A stretch of DNA of 64,000 nt. Source: Sparassis latifolia. Its lineage: Eukaryota; Basidiomycota; Agaricomycetes; Polyporales; Sparassidaceae. The notes beneath the pieces were generated by a model. That model worked only from the letters and a program-made list of their open reading frames with translations. It was not told where the DNA came from and did no database searches. Below are positions 24,886 to 36,613 of the stretch, piece after piece. Position 1 is the first letter of the stretch, and each line of letters opens with the position of its first letter. A program made the translations under genes and the position numbers. Where the stretch lies: contig CM031556.1 of the NCBI GenBank assembly GCA_018466975.1, positions 3,720,001 to 3,784,000 of the forward strand, read 5' to 3'.

Positions 24886-26436
24886 TCACCTTGCTTGATC
24901 AGCATGGCAAAGACCCTTGTCACCCCCTCCAAAGCCGAGCTGGCGGCAGCTCGCTGTCTCCTTCACGGATTATATGTGGAGGTCGTTGCACACTTGGGTA
25001 GGGTGATTCACAGAGAAGTCTGCATTGGAAAGGACAAAACATCGGCAATGCAACACAATTTTGATGTGAATCATGATTTACTCAGCACGAGCATCGCCCC
25101 GAATAGTTCCCATATGCGACTACCCGCAGCTTGTTGGCTTTGTCGAATCCCGAAAGTACCTGTGAGTGATCTTCCCGAAGTTAATTTTTGAACAGAACTG
25201 GCATGCTCACGAATAACACAGCTGCTGAGCAGATCTATGCAATTTGGCAAGGTACCTCTTGCAAGTCCTCCGCAAGTCATCCATCGTGCCTCGCGTGCTG
25301 AATGCGGTGTCTGGCAAGATTTCGGATTCTTCGGAATGGCAAGTGCATCTGACATGCGGGAGCCGAGCACCTCTCCTCCCTTCTCGTGAGTTTGCTTTGC
25401 ATCATCTCATGTATACTGCATGGCTGCTGCAGTGTGCTCCAGATATATCTGTCTACACTCCTAATTCTCGGAGTCTGCGTGCAGAAGGGCTCTCAGTACT
25501 ACATCCCCGTACTCACGCAAACTCGATATTCTCGTGTCCCGCGGGCATGTCTCGGAAAGCAACATTGTGGTCGGCTCTCTCCAAGCTGAAATGAGCCTGC
25601 TGCATCCTCCCCGTCCTGTGTTTGCCACCTCGGACACCTCGGACATGGCTTTATTGTGTACTCGGGAATCCGCCGCTGGGAATGCCCTTTTTTTGACGTC
25701 TGAAGAGGGCATTTCACTCTGCACTTCGAGTGGACTCCGCTCTTGTTGTGGTTCCTCCACAAGAAGTTTTGATGACTCACGAGCCCAGCCCGTCCCTCCT
25801 CGTCTTGAGACCCACACTGCCAGAATGGGGCTATGCTTGCTCATTGTATACCTCAGTGACTCTGTTTTCTTACATTGGGTGATGTAGATTTGTAGCTTCC
25901 TCATCCTTCTCTCTTCCTCATACCGGCTCTAAGGTTCAGCTGTCGGCAAGCAGGGCCTGCAATGCGGGTGCCCCTCCCATGGTTGATTCGATTTTTCGCC
26001 ATCCCAGGAGCAGCACATTGGTGCCTTGCATGCCCTTTCCTTTTGCATGCGAAGTCCAGATATCGATATCATATGAGTGAGGTTTGTGACAATGAATTCC
26101 CTCTGCCCCTCAGGTTCTTGTAGATTGGCGTATGTGCACTGTCGACTCCATTACGGATGTCGTACATGATCCTGGCTCACTCCCATGCTCCCTGCAATCC
26201 CGGCGAGCTGGACACCCATGGCCTGTTGACATCATGGCCAGCAGGCCGAACTCACACCGTGGACCCCTTCACGCATTGGATACGATTTTTTGACGTCAGA
26301 TGAACAGCGCATTCGCACCTGGCTTGCGTTCACCACCCGCCTCGGGCCATACTTGTCACGGGGGCCAGTCGTGCCACCGTACATCCGGTTCGTCATCTAG
26401 TGACTAGGCCTTCGCAAGGGCTCAAGTCAATCGTGA

Positions 26437-27073
26437 GGGGTCCGACCTCCAGTCACAGCGATGACCAGAGGTCGGCCCAGTGGAGCTGTCTTATGAACGC
26501 TTGGCCGCTGTCTGCGGACCAAGGTCGATCTGTCGCACGGATGTAGATGGTAAAACTGGTTGATGTGTAACCAGGACAAGATGGGGACTCCAGCTTGTCC
26601 TGTCGGTCTTATATACAAGTACAGGCGTCTGTCTACCTGTAATACTAGAACTACGATTGGTCCATCGGTATCAATACAAGGGCACAGGGTTCGTATACCT
26701 GTCCCACGGTCGTGAGAATGCTGAGTCAGTCATGACTCTGCGTGAGAGACAATCTGTCCATATGGGGAATAGGTCGTGCTGCAAAGACAAGGCAGCAGCG
26801 AGGTCGTCGTGCGTCTAGCGCATGTATCAGGGTCTAGGGTCATGCCCATAGGGTTCGGTATCTGTATCATAAAGGTAAGGCAAAGGTGAGGCAAACATGC
26901 CTTTGTCGTGTGTGTGATAGGAAGTGCGTCCTAGGTCTGGATCTCGCACATGAGGTAAACATGCCTTGAGCACAAGGCACATATCATCAGATGATCAGGT
27001 AGATCCGTGCCGGATTGATAAGGGCGATGACCATGATGACATCATGGTCATGTGGTCAGTGACGTCATTGTCA
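26437..27073 (-). mobile_element. Solo-LTR candidate nested in the TIR element
   Basis: A 637-bp segment flanked by the same 5 bp, CGTGA (26432-26436 and 27074-27078), fits LTR-retrotransposon target-site duplication. Read on the minus strand it starts TGACAATGACGTCACTG and contains a TATATAAG box near 26617-26609, as an LTR promoter would. The minus-strand end (GGACCCC) lacks the usual CA, so the right boundary may be off by a few bases or eroded. No primer-binding site or internal retroelement coding sequence adjoins it, hence solo. Confidence 0.4.
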
Positions 27074-29357
27074 CGTGATCGGTAAAGGTAGAGGCGGAAG
27101 TCGTCCGCGTGTTCCTCAGAGAGGAGCTTTGTAACAATACTTGCAAACTGAAGTTTTCAATGTCCGGTAAGGAAGCCTTGCCACATTGGAGTCCTTTGTC
27201 CCCACATTGCTTATCTTACTCATGTAGAGCTGCCTCTTCGCCAGTGTCCTCAATGCCCTCGATTTTCCGCACATCCAGCAGTGGAGATGTCTATGGCTCC
27301 GACAGACATCCCTTGCTCGCGAGGAAGACCGGCCTTCGAAAATTAAGATCGTGGTGTCTCGCTCCCGCGAGCGAGCCTTGCGGAGATAGACTACCTCCAG
27401 CACCTAACTATATTATAGGTCCACTCGATAATCTACAGGAGCTTACTAAACTTCTCGCAGGACGGTATCAAAGTGAGGTCACTCAGCCCCGGTATCCCTT
27501 TGGAGAGTCAGGAGAAAGTGATGCACCCTTCATGATTGTAATGATTTTGCTTGTTTCTTGAGGTGGCACAAAGTCATGTAGCACACTCCTACAGGGGCCT
27601 AGTATTAGAAAGAATACCGCTAGTATTGGGTGCAAAAGTGCGATACTTGATCAGTCAATTAGTGAGGTTTTCGGAGTTTCAATCTGTTTGCAAGCAGAGA
27701 TTACATGCCCCAGGATTAGGCTGACGCTCGCACTTCTAGTTCTACGGGCCATCATTTGCATTCTACTGACAACTGGTCTGCATTTTTGGGATGTCCTCGA
27801 CACAGCCAAGATTACCGAGATCACCTCCGATGTTAACTCCTTCCGTTTTTTGTCTCCCAGGCCGCAAAAGCAAAACAGGGTTAGGGACCACAGCAGTACA
27901 TACCTACACAACAGGAGATCCTTTTGCCCCTCCGAATTTCCTCGTTGAATGCAAACTTCGCCCACATGGCACTCGACTGTCTTTATTCGGCCACTCCACC
28001 CATCGTCGGACAGTGCTGTTTCTGAGCCAATGGGCTGCTGAATCCTCGCAACTAGATTATCTCTGGCCATGCTTCCCCGAGTCCCAAGCCGATGTAATCG
28101 CCCTGCCCCTGCATCTCTGTGGTCTCCACATGCAGCAGTGCTTCTCCGACCGTGACTTGTCCCCAGCCAGCCTCTTCATGGCTCCTCTCCTGTGTGCTCT
28201 GCATGATCATCGTCACACTCGCGATGACACCTTGATTATACATCTTTCTCCGGCCTTCTATCCGGCCAAGCTTGCATTATGTACTACGAACATGCAAGCG
28301 CACATGCAGGTATATCACACAATGCACCGCTCGCACGTATGTACCCCGGTCTGCGCTGCAGCCGTGCCTGTTATATTCATTGTTGCCCACCGCAGTGATC
28401 TTCTCACAAGCACTGCAGGCATAGGCAGGCCTTACCCACCACTCTCCTCACCACTCTTCCCGCACGCACTTCTACTCGTTCTGCATGCCCACTGGTGACA
28501 CTTGCCTCGTCTAGTGGATCACCGCCATCCACCTAACTTGCTTATCCTCCCCACCCACAGCCACTGCGTGCCATCTCGATGGCGCGAGATGCCATCGGCC
28601 CTGGTGTGAGCGCGATGCTTCTCCATTTCGCCGTGCTTATCTGCCCATCGTGCTCTGGTTTATTCAGCCCTCCCCATCCTGTATGACATGCATCCGCGCA
28701 TGGCTGACCACAATGCACGCAGAACGCAGAAGGCGGTATCATCTGAATGTTGGCGTGCGCACTGCCGGCGCGTCGGCGCATTGTTGGAGCGTCCCACCTT
28801 CTGCTCTTCATCCTCCTTCACCTCATCCTCACCCCTGCTGCGACTTCGCTCCGGTCGACCGGGCTTCAGTGCTCACAGCTTCGGACATCCATCGTTATCC
28901 AGCACGTCCTCGGTATCTGCCCCATTGGACATCCATCGATGTGGCTACCTGATACGCGCTCCATATTCAGGGAAGGGAACCCTTTCGTGCAAGGGCTTGC
29001 GATCGTCGTTAGCACCAGGGGCTCTGCGAGTCCATGCTTCCCGGGCAGCGACAACATCGACCCCGCGCTGTGCGCACCACATCGCGCCACCATTGCGCGG
29101 CGAGGACGCGGCGTGCTCGTGCTTTGCGGATTCACACGGGTGATTTAGGCTCCCTACTTGCAGCTTGTGCTGCGAGTTGTGTAGTGCATACACATATTGA
29201 TCTAGATGTTCACCGCACCCGAAGGGCATTAATATGTATCTACACGATTTGTCCAGCCATAGATACTCTACGAACACAACTCCTCGTGCTAGCGTGATTA
29301 GCTTGCAGCAATACTACAGAGTGACTGGGGGTTTGATGTGATGACCCATCGTGTTGA

Positions 29358-29423
29358 CAGCCAATTGAACCGGTGAGCTGGCGCCAGTGTCAGAAATTGA
29401 ACCGTCACCTAAATGCCACCATA
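29358..29423 (-). repeat. Right terminal inverted repeat
   Basis: Ends CCTAAATGCCACCATA at 29423 followed by AATAGA. The inner half differs from the left repeat by small indels and substitutions. Confidence 0.75.
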
Positions 29424-29429
29424 AATAGA

Positions 29430-30122
29430 AGCACTACGCGAGGGCGACATACAGATGTCGTAGGCGTGATCGTCTGTTCGTGGGCTAGATACCAATCATC
29501 CCCAGACCTGTATTCAAGAACCTGTGTGCGAACTGCATGGTCGTGAATTCTCTCCACGGATGATGGGTTCTACCAACCGGGGCAGTGGCATTGTGAGGAG
29601 CTCCCGAACGAGATGGGCGCTGCGATACGGTGGACAACATGTCACAAATGTCTTGAGCGTTGGAGCTACGGAGCTCAAAATTGTGAGAATGCTATGAATA
29701 TTCTCGATGAAGATGAGATTCCGCTGAGCGGCTAGCCGGCGGTATGGTCATATAGGTTGCAGCCTGAGTGGGCTATGCACACGCCGTGCACCATTCTACC
29801 CCGTTCTGTCGAGCCTCGGAACGGATGACGATGCAGGTGCACGAGTCAGGTGGCGAATAGTGGGCACTGCAGGCGATCCTCTAGGCACGATCGCATCGAA
29901 AGACTCCGTTAACACCTGGTGCAACGAGTCTCTAAACTCCGTGTATATAATTTCCTTCTGCCAATTCAAGTTAATGTCGACGTCGCTGCCATGCATGAAG
30001 ATCGAGATAATAAAATCAGCGACATAGTGGACAAAATCCTATATAATTATCTTAAACTTGACACACAACAGTTCAAATATTATGCCATGCGCACAGTGAC
30101 CGAGGCAGGAGGATTACCCAGC
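29430..30122. other. Intergenic region
   Basis: It lies between the TIR element and the P450 3' end. A small plus-strand frame overlapping the P450 end is a shadow. Nothing else identified. Confidence 0.4.
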
Positions 30123-32486
30123 TTAAGCGGGCCGATACGGCTTCAAAAGCAAGGGCATCTGAGCTCCCTTCTCCATCTCACTGCGGACCAGCGGGCGGGA
30201 GACGATAAGAGCCCTTTTCACGATCTCCTCCACAGGCAGGGCAAGCGAGAACTCGAAGGCTCGCACGAGTGCGAATATTAGACATTTTATTCTGCGGCGA
30301 GGGCGTTAGTTTGTCCAACGTACAAGGAACGGGCGAAACTTACTCCACGATGGCGAAGCGATAACCAATGCAGGAGCGGGGGCCCCCATTGAAGCTGAGT
30401 GTGTTACCCCATACGCCCGAGATGCTGGCTACGGCGTCTGGAACGCCTGAGATCCAACGTTCTGGCCTGTTGGGAGGACATGAAGACGGTGAATAATGTG
30501 AAGCGGGTGAAATCATACTTGAACTCTTGGGCATCTTCGCCCCACAGCGATTTTGCCCTGCTGAGAGCCAAAACGGAGATGAATATATCACTCCCTTTGT
30601 CGATTCTGACGACGACAGTACATCAGACAGCGAATATTTACGAACACGTCAATGGCATATACCAAACGTACCTGATGTAGTTGTGCGTCTGTCCTCGAAC
30701 GTCAACGAAAGGTGTCTCCAGAGGAATGACGTCGTCCCGAGTCGCCACCCTGAAAATTGCAGGAATCGGTGCGTGCAGTCGCATCGTCTCGCGCACGATG
30801 GCATCCAGATATGGCAGGGCCTGCACTTCTTCCATAGTCGGGTTCTCTGTGGGGACGCTGAGGATCTCTGTGCGTAATTTCTGCTGTATTTTCGGGACTT
30901 GAGCTAGAGCCCAGAGACACCACGTAGTGGCGTTACTCGTCGTCTCATGTCCGGCCGCCAAAAATCTAGGAGAGAGAATTTCTTAAGTAGGAGGAGCGAC
31001 TCATCGCGAGCGAGAGACATACGTTGGCACCTCTGTAAGATTAATTTGTGAGAAGAGAAAGCGAATTAGGATACAGTGACGGGAAACTCACGAGCTAAAA
31101 CCTCATTATCAGAGAGCCGCTGACTCTCCGGAACGTTAGGCGACATATTGGCCTTGATGAGCAGAGTCAGTAAGTCACGGTTCTGTAATTCGTCACCCTT
31201 CGAATTTCCTTGCAGTGCTTCGATAACAGCCTTCTTTTTCTCCGCCACCAGCTGCATACCGATTCTCTCCATCTTGGTTCGCGCAGTAACGACTTTCCTT
31301 GTTACTTTGTCAGGCTACAAAGCGAAAATAAGATAAGGCCAGACACGACGTATGGGTCTTAAAACGTACTAAAATGCGAAACACAGAATAATTGGCTTGC
31401 AACATACGTATGACAGAGAAGCTGGCGGTCGATACAGCTCTGAATGCTGATTTGAAGGCTTCATGTAATTCGTTGGCTGCGCCACTGGGGTTCAGAGCAT
31501 CGAATTTGTAGTCAAATCCTGACGGAATGAGGAGGTCATTTGAGTATCGATGATAATTGACAGAGCGTACCAGCTATTCCAATCACGTCCAGAGTCATCC
31601 TAGACAATCCAAGGGACACGTCAAGTCGAACTGGGTCTGCACTCTGAGAAACCTCCGCTGCCCAGAGATCTCGCAGCTTTCGCGCAATGGTGAATCATCG
31701 CGACAGAAGGGAGGGCGGGTGCATACCTCATTGGCCTTCGCCATGAAGATCTCAGTCAGATCACGCACTTGTGCAGAACCGAATGCAGGGTTCTGGAGTA
31801 CAGAACTCTTCTGTGAACCTTTATTTCATGCAAGTTATGATTCATACCATGATCTTTCTCTATGTGGGGTCGGGAAAGAATAATTGAACCATACTTTCGA
31901 TTATGACACAGAGCGACTCACCTGCTTCCTATGTTGTTCATCTTCATACGCCACAGTGAACTGCAGCTTTATGGAACGAAGACTCAAAAAATACCTTCTA
32001 CGACCACAAGGCCTGCAAGTATGAACGTGAGTTTAAAATGAATAGAGATAGGATATGATTCCATACCATTACCAAGCACCCTAGCTAGATTGTAACGAGC
32101 TTCTGCTGTCTTGTGATAAATTGAGGGATGAGTGAGAATATGATTCAACGCCTTCGTATCCATGGTAGAGAGGCGATCGCTCTGTCCGATAATCAGGCAT
32201 ATTAGTGGTTTAAATACAAATACACGGGTGAGCGCACATTGAATAGCGTTTTATATCGGATGGTGGCACCGTATTTTTCGAACCACGTTTCATGGAGGAC
32301 AGAATTGTCAGCATGAAATATCTCTTTCAGACTGCCATAGATCCAGCTCGAGCTAGGAGGACCGGGTAGATAGCGCAAGGAAGAGGTGTAGGGAAGGATA
32401 AAGAGATTGAGAATTTTCCAGAAAGCGAAAGCTGCCGTTGCTCCTCCCAGAGAGAAGGCCAATCCGTACAGACTAATGGCAAACAT
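30123..32486 (-). CDS. Cytochrome P450 monooxygenase
   Basis: Thirteen exons inferred from GT-AG junctions. Exon 1 (32486-32238) has a hydrophobic anchor and the proline-rich hinge [12 protein letters not shown]. Exons 3 (32012-31995, 18 nt), 4 (31941-31922, 20 nt) and 9 (31032-31023, 10 nt) are microexons. The I-helix is [13 protein letters not shown], the ExxR motif ETMR, the PERW motif PERWISG and the haem-binding loop [13 protein letters not shown]; the C-terminus ends [10 protein letters not shown] with stop at 30123. All P450 hallmarks are intact, so it should be an ER-bound haem-thiolate oxidase needing a P450 reductase. It resembles the large agaricomycete families acting on fatty acids or xenobiotics; substrate cannot be deduced. 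No biosynthetic cluster partner adjoins it. Confidence 0.9.
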
Positions 32487-35400
32487 TGAATACCCAGTGT
32501 TCTTGAGAGTCGATCAGCTGGCTAACTCTGTTAATACAAAATTTCAGGCCAGCGTCGACTTAAAAACCAGAGTAGAGAAGTGGTGGAGACAGGAACATGA
32601 AGGCCCTATGAATGTCTTAATCAGGAGCACTGGCTGATTTGCGGTGCACCCTGAAACCGGCACTACCGCATTGCGGAAGGGTTTGAGAGGTGGAGTTTTC
32701 GATAGACTCGTCGTCATATCTCCCGCGCTCTCTTTAAAAGAGACCGAACGAACACAAACAAAAGGACCTGAAACAGCTGCAGGATTGTGTCGGCCCCTGT
32801 CTGCTCCTAACCATATCTCCGATCAGCAAAGGGATGAAACAACTCTGCTTCGTAGCTGGGTAGGAGAGTGAGTTCTAGAACTGCGGGTCGTGTTCCGCCG
32901 AGTTTTCGGGTCTTGAATTGGTCCCTTGTTGGTTCCGACGTGGTAAACGTCGCACGCGCTGCCCCCGAGTTTGACCTGATATCGCAGCTTGCAGCGGTTT
33001 CATGTTGGTACAAGGATCGAGGAGCCGAGAAACCGAATAGATTTAGCTGACTACCAATATGGCTAAGCAAGACGAGTCAGACCCTATTGTTTCAGTTGGG
33101 GATGTGGCTCCAGTTTGAAAACAAAAAAGCAGAAATAAAGAAATAGCTCTGGCAGTTGAATGTGAAAAGAGCTTCACGATGACTTGATGCAGAGCTCTTC
33201 GTACATCAGTGCCCTTGGTTGGGACACGACGGTTGGGGTGACCGGCGGGGAATGTTCGATACCACGAGAGTTGCCTGATTTGGTTACGACGGATCGAGGC
33301 TGCCCTCGCCATTAATAGTGTATCTTAGTCTAGTTTTTAACGCGGGGGGCTTATCGGTAGGTCCCCAATTTCGTTCGGAGCTTGGACTTTCAGGGAAAGA
33401 ATTGCGTGACCGATCAACTCGCCTGCAAGAGAATGAGTCGGAGCTGGAAATAAGAGAACAAGCGCTCGCCGCAAGCCCACGGCGCGCAGATACTACATAC
33501 TCCAGGGAAGCGGTCGTTGTTACATTCGAGATATCTCAGTCAAATGGCATGCCTTTTAAGCTGTAGGAGACAAGCAAAAGAAGCACATCCAAAGGGTAAC
33601 AAGAGAAGCAACTACTGAGGATGGGTTGTGAAAGTTCTGGCTTGAACTTGGACACTGTCACATCCCAATAATTTTGTTCCTCCTTCTAGCATAAGACTGT
33701 TGAAGAAATCCAGAAAACTAATTGGGAATCACTCTGGCTACCACTACCATGGTTGTAAACTGTGCGGCATATTGATATCCCCCACCTAAAATACAGTACT
33801 AGTGGATTTAGCTGTTCTGAGGGCCCTGAGGCATGGATTTTCTGAACATACATTCAGTCTACAGACAGTACATAACAGGAGAATGTCCTGTGCACCAGAG
33901 AGCTATGAGGATGCGGCAGAAACGTGAGACTTGCATGGGTAGATGAGAACGCGTTTTGACGCGTCGCGTGTGCACGTGATTTGCGGAGATGAAAATACCC
34001 AACCTACCGATAAGGACCACCTTATTGATAGCAGACGCCAGACACGGATATCCTGAGGAACGAAGGTTGAAGCAGAGTGTCAGTCTGCCTTTGGGAGACT
34101 AGTGTATCTGCTGGAATGACTATGTTCGTTGTTTCAGGGAGCGTTGACTGCCCTCGGGATGTGTTTCGTTTTGACTGCGTACATTATTTCTCACCCGACC
34201 GCAATGGTCGATTTTCCCTCTTCCGACTCTTATCTTTCGGTGAGTTTCTCCGACGACATTTGTTACTAAACTACCAGCGTTTCCAGTCTATTACAAAAGG
34301 AACGACTGTCTTCCTGTAGGTAACTAGAGGCTGTATCTATGAGCCTACGTCACGGTTTCCAGCACCTCCCCTTCCCTCTCGTCTGCCCCAAAATTGGCGG
34401 ATCCCCAATCCGTGGTCAGCACCGTTTCGTTCGAGTCATTTATCACAGGAGTTCCATCCATGCCTGCCGCAGCCCCGCCGATTAAAAAGAGTTCTGTGAG
34501 GGGAGCTTGGCATCGCCCCTCTTCCGCTAGACATGGCACGAAGGGGTGCCCATAAAAGTTTGTCGCGACCTGTGGACGAGTCATGAACTAATCCTACCAG
34601 ATGGAGGAGTCTTATGCCGAGGGACTGGAACTTATACGTTCAGTATGTGATATAATAGTCATTCCTCTCCTGGATCCTTAAACCCAGTCTACCACGACAG
34701 CCGCCACCGGAGTGACGCACTCTCGGGTAAATTGCTGTCGATGCTGTCGCTCATCATATGAGACAGCTCCACGGCGTTGATATCCATTAGCCTGGAAAGA
34801 CCGAAGAGGGCGCTGTTTCGCATCGACGATGGGGCGGACTGCCCTTTGTCAGAGTGTAGTCCCCTTCGTGCCCGAGCTGCATACAGGTCCTGGATTACTT
34901 CCAAGAACACGAGCATCGCGGTTCTCACTCACGCAGTCTCAACGCATCGCGTTCATGACCCGTCGAGGACGGGGAGGTCATCATCGATGAGAGTGACGAG
35001 GGCCTACTGGATGACTCCCGGAGCGGCCTTGTAGCGATGCGGGGCTCAGTGCGCCTTCCACGCCGCGCAAAGAGAATACTGTGCACCGGCACAAGCGCTT
35101 TTCACTGTCTGCCATAGAGCTGCACGCTAGTCCCGGTGACGGCGCGTCAGAACATGGGCGAGGGCCAGGGTCGCCGGTTTTCCTTGGTCTTGGGCAAGGG
35201 CGGGAGCATCAGGCATTCATAAAGTGGGGATAGACATCAGCAGGAGTGGGGGACGTTGAGTCAATTGTTGGCTCGAGGGCACGGCAGGCGAAGGAAGCAA
35301 CTTGAAGACGATATCTCAGTCACGATCTCGGCCTCGATTTTATTATTTTGTCAGTCATGATTCCGTTGGACCCCATTCATGCTCATTCTAGTGTTGGACA

Positions 35401-36613
35401 TGTGGGTCTCTTTGCATATCCTTCTCTTCCATCATTATCATTATGGGTTGCTATAGCTCAATGCTAGTTAAGATACCATAGTATTCTCCATGATTCGACA
35501 GTAAGTGTACATGTCCATATTCAATTCTTAGGCTCTCAACGAATTCTCCGCCAGGTTCCTAGTGTATGCTTGCATCATATCCTCCCCAACGATATGTTCA
35601 TTGTGACTTGTGAGCGCTTGAGCTTTGGGCTGGACATTCCTAGTTTCACAACGCAATAGGATTTCAGCTGAGATGTCGGTCTCATGTCAGGATGCACGTT
35701 CTATCCCACTGTGCTGATGGAGAATCTTGCATCGCCGCCGATGCAGGTGTGCAGACTGACTCGTTATGTTACTTCTATTCCTCCCGAACATCGTCTGGAC
35801 ACATGGATGGCATCAATGTGACAGGTGGCGACTAGCTTCACAAACCACAAACACTCCGCTATCTTGCTATAGGACCATCTTTGGCAGAACTCACAGCTGC
35901 AACTTGTTGTTGTTCAGCACATTAGTTAGAAGTTAGAAGGTCCGCCCGAAAGAAAACAGAAAACCCCGCGCATACCCCCGAAACCAGTGCCCCATGGGAC
36001 AATCCGGTGCGGGACAAATTCGGGGCGTTGCTTGAAGTTACGTATTTTTATCACATTTCTGTAATAGCAGCTAAGAGACTGAGAGACAATAATGACGAAG
36101 CAACCCATCTGAAGCATGGCATTTAGTATCCTATTATTTCCTGGGTAAATCATGAACTGATCGGAGGCAACCTGCGGTAATCGAAACCCTACAGCATATT
36201 GTCTTGGAGAATGCTTCCTGCCTTGATAACACCAAAAAAACATTTCGGGCAGATGGAAAGAGACGCCAGATCCGAAGCGCCCAAGGCCCGATTCGACCCA
36301 GGAAAGCCCAGGAAACGAGAGCTGGCGCGATCCGATTTTGTTGCCAAGACAATGTACCTTAGAAGTCGGCTATTTCCTGCGGCTGTTCTTAGAGACCTGC
36401 TAAATAAGGAGCATTAATTGCCGAATGCGACTGCTACTCCACTTCGATCAAGAGTAGGCACGTGAGCGTCTAACCTTGGTGGACGAGAATTAGACGAGAG
36501 CCTCGCGGTCTGCTCTCACGGCTACGTATCATTTATATTCCCGCACATATAGCTTTGCTCCCAGTTTCTCAGCCTTGTTCGCGCTACCTCACCACCTCTA
36601 CGCCCGTCGCTGG
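32487..36613. other. 4.1-kb stretch without a confident gene
   Basis: Scattered short frames on both strands (for example 34345-34584 and 34689-34928 minus, 33318-33566 plus) have no recognised motif, and I could not join them into a spliced model with conserved character. Possible remnants of decayed genes; no clear repeats, RNA genes or LTRs seen. The last few hundred bases should contain the promoter of the fucosyltransferase-like gene. Confidence 0.4.

Larger units (their letters stand above)
24822..29423. mobile_element. Putative 4.6-kb TIR DNA transposon, degenerate
   Basis: The two ends are inverted copies of one sequence: the first 31 bp (starting TATGGTGGCATTTAGGTGAC) match perfectly in inverse orientation at 29393-29423, and similarity continues imperfectly for about 30 more bases. 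The ends are flanked by the same 6 bp, AATAGA (24816-24821 and 29424-29429), as expected for a target-site duplication. Inside, no intact transposase frame is seen; short frames (for example at 25244-25887 and 27791-28498) have no recognised motif. A 6-bp duplication does not match the common hAT (8), Tc1 (TA) or CACTA (3) classes. It may be non-autonomous or decayed. Confidence 0.65.

Noticed and set aside
27791..28498. 235-codon plus-strand frame inside the TIR element
   Set aside because: No transposase or other motif; compositional features resemble non-coding CT-rich sequence. It may be a decayed exon but cannot be supported as a gene.
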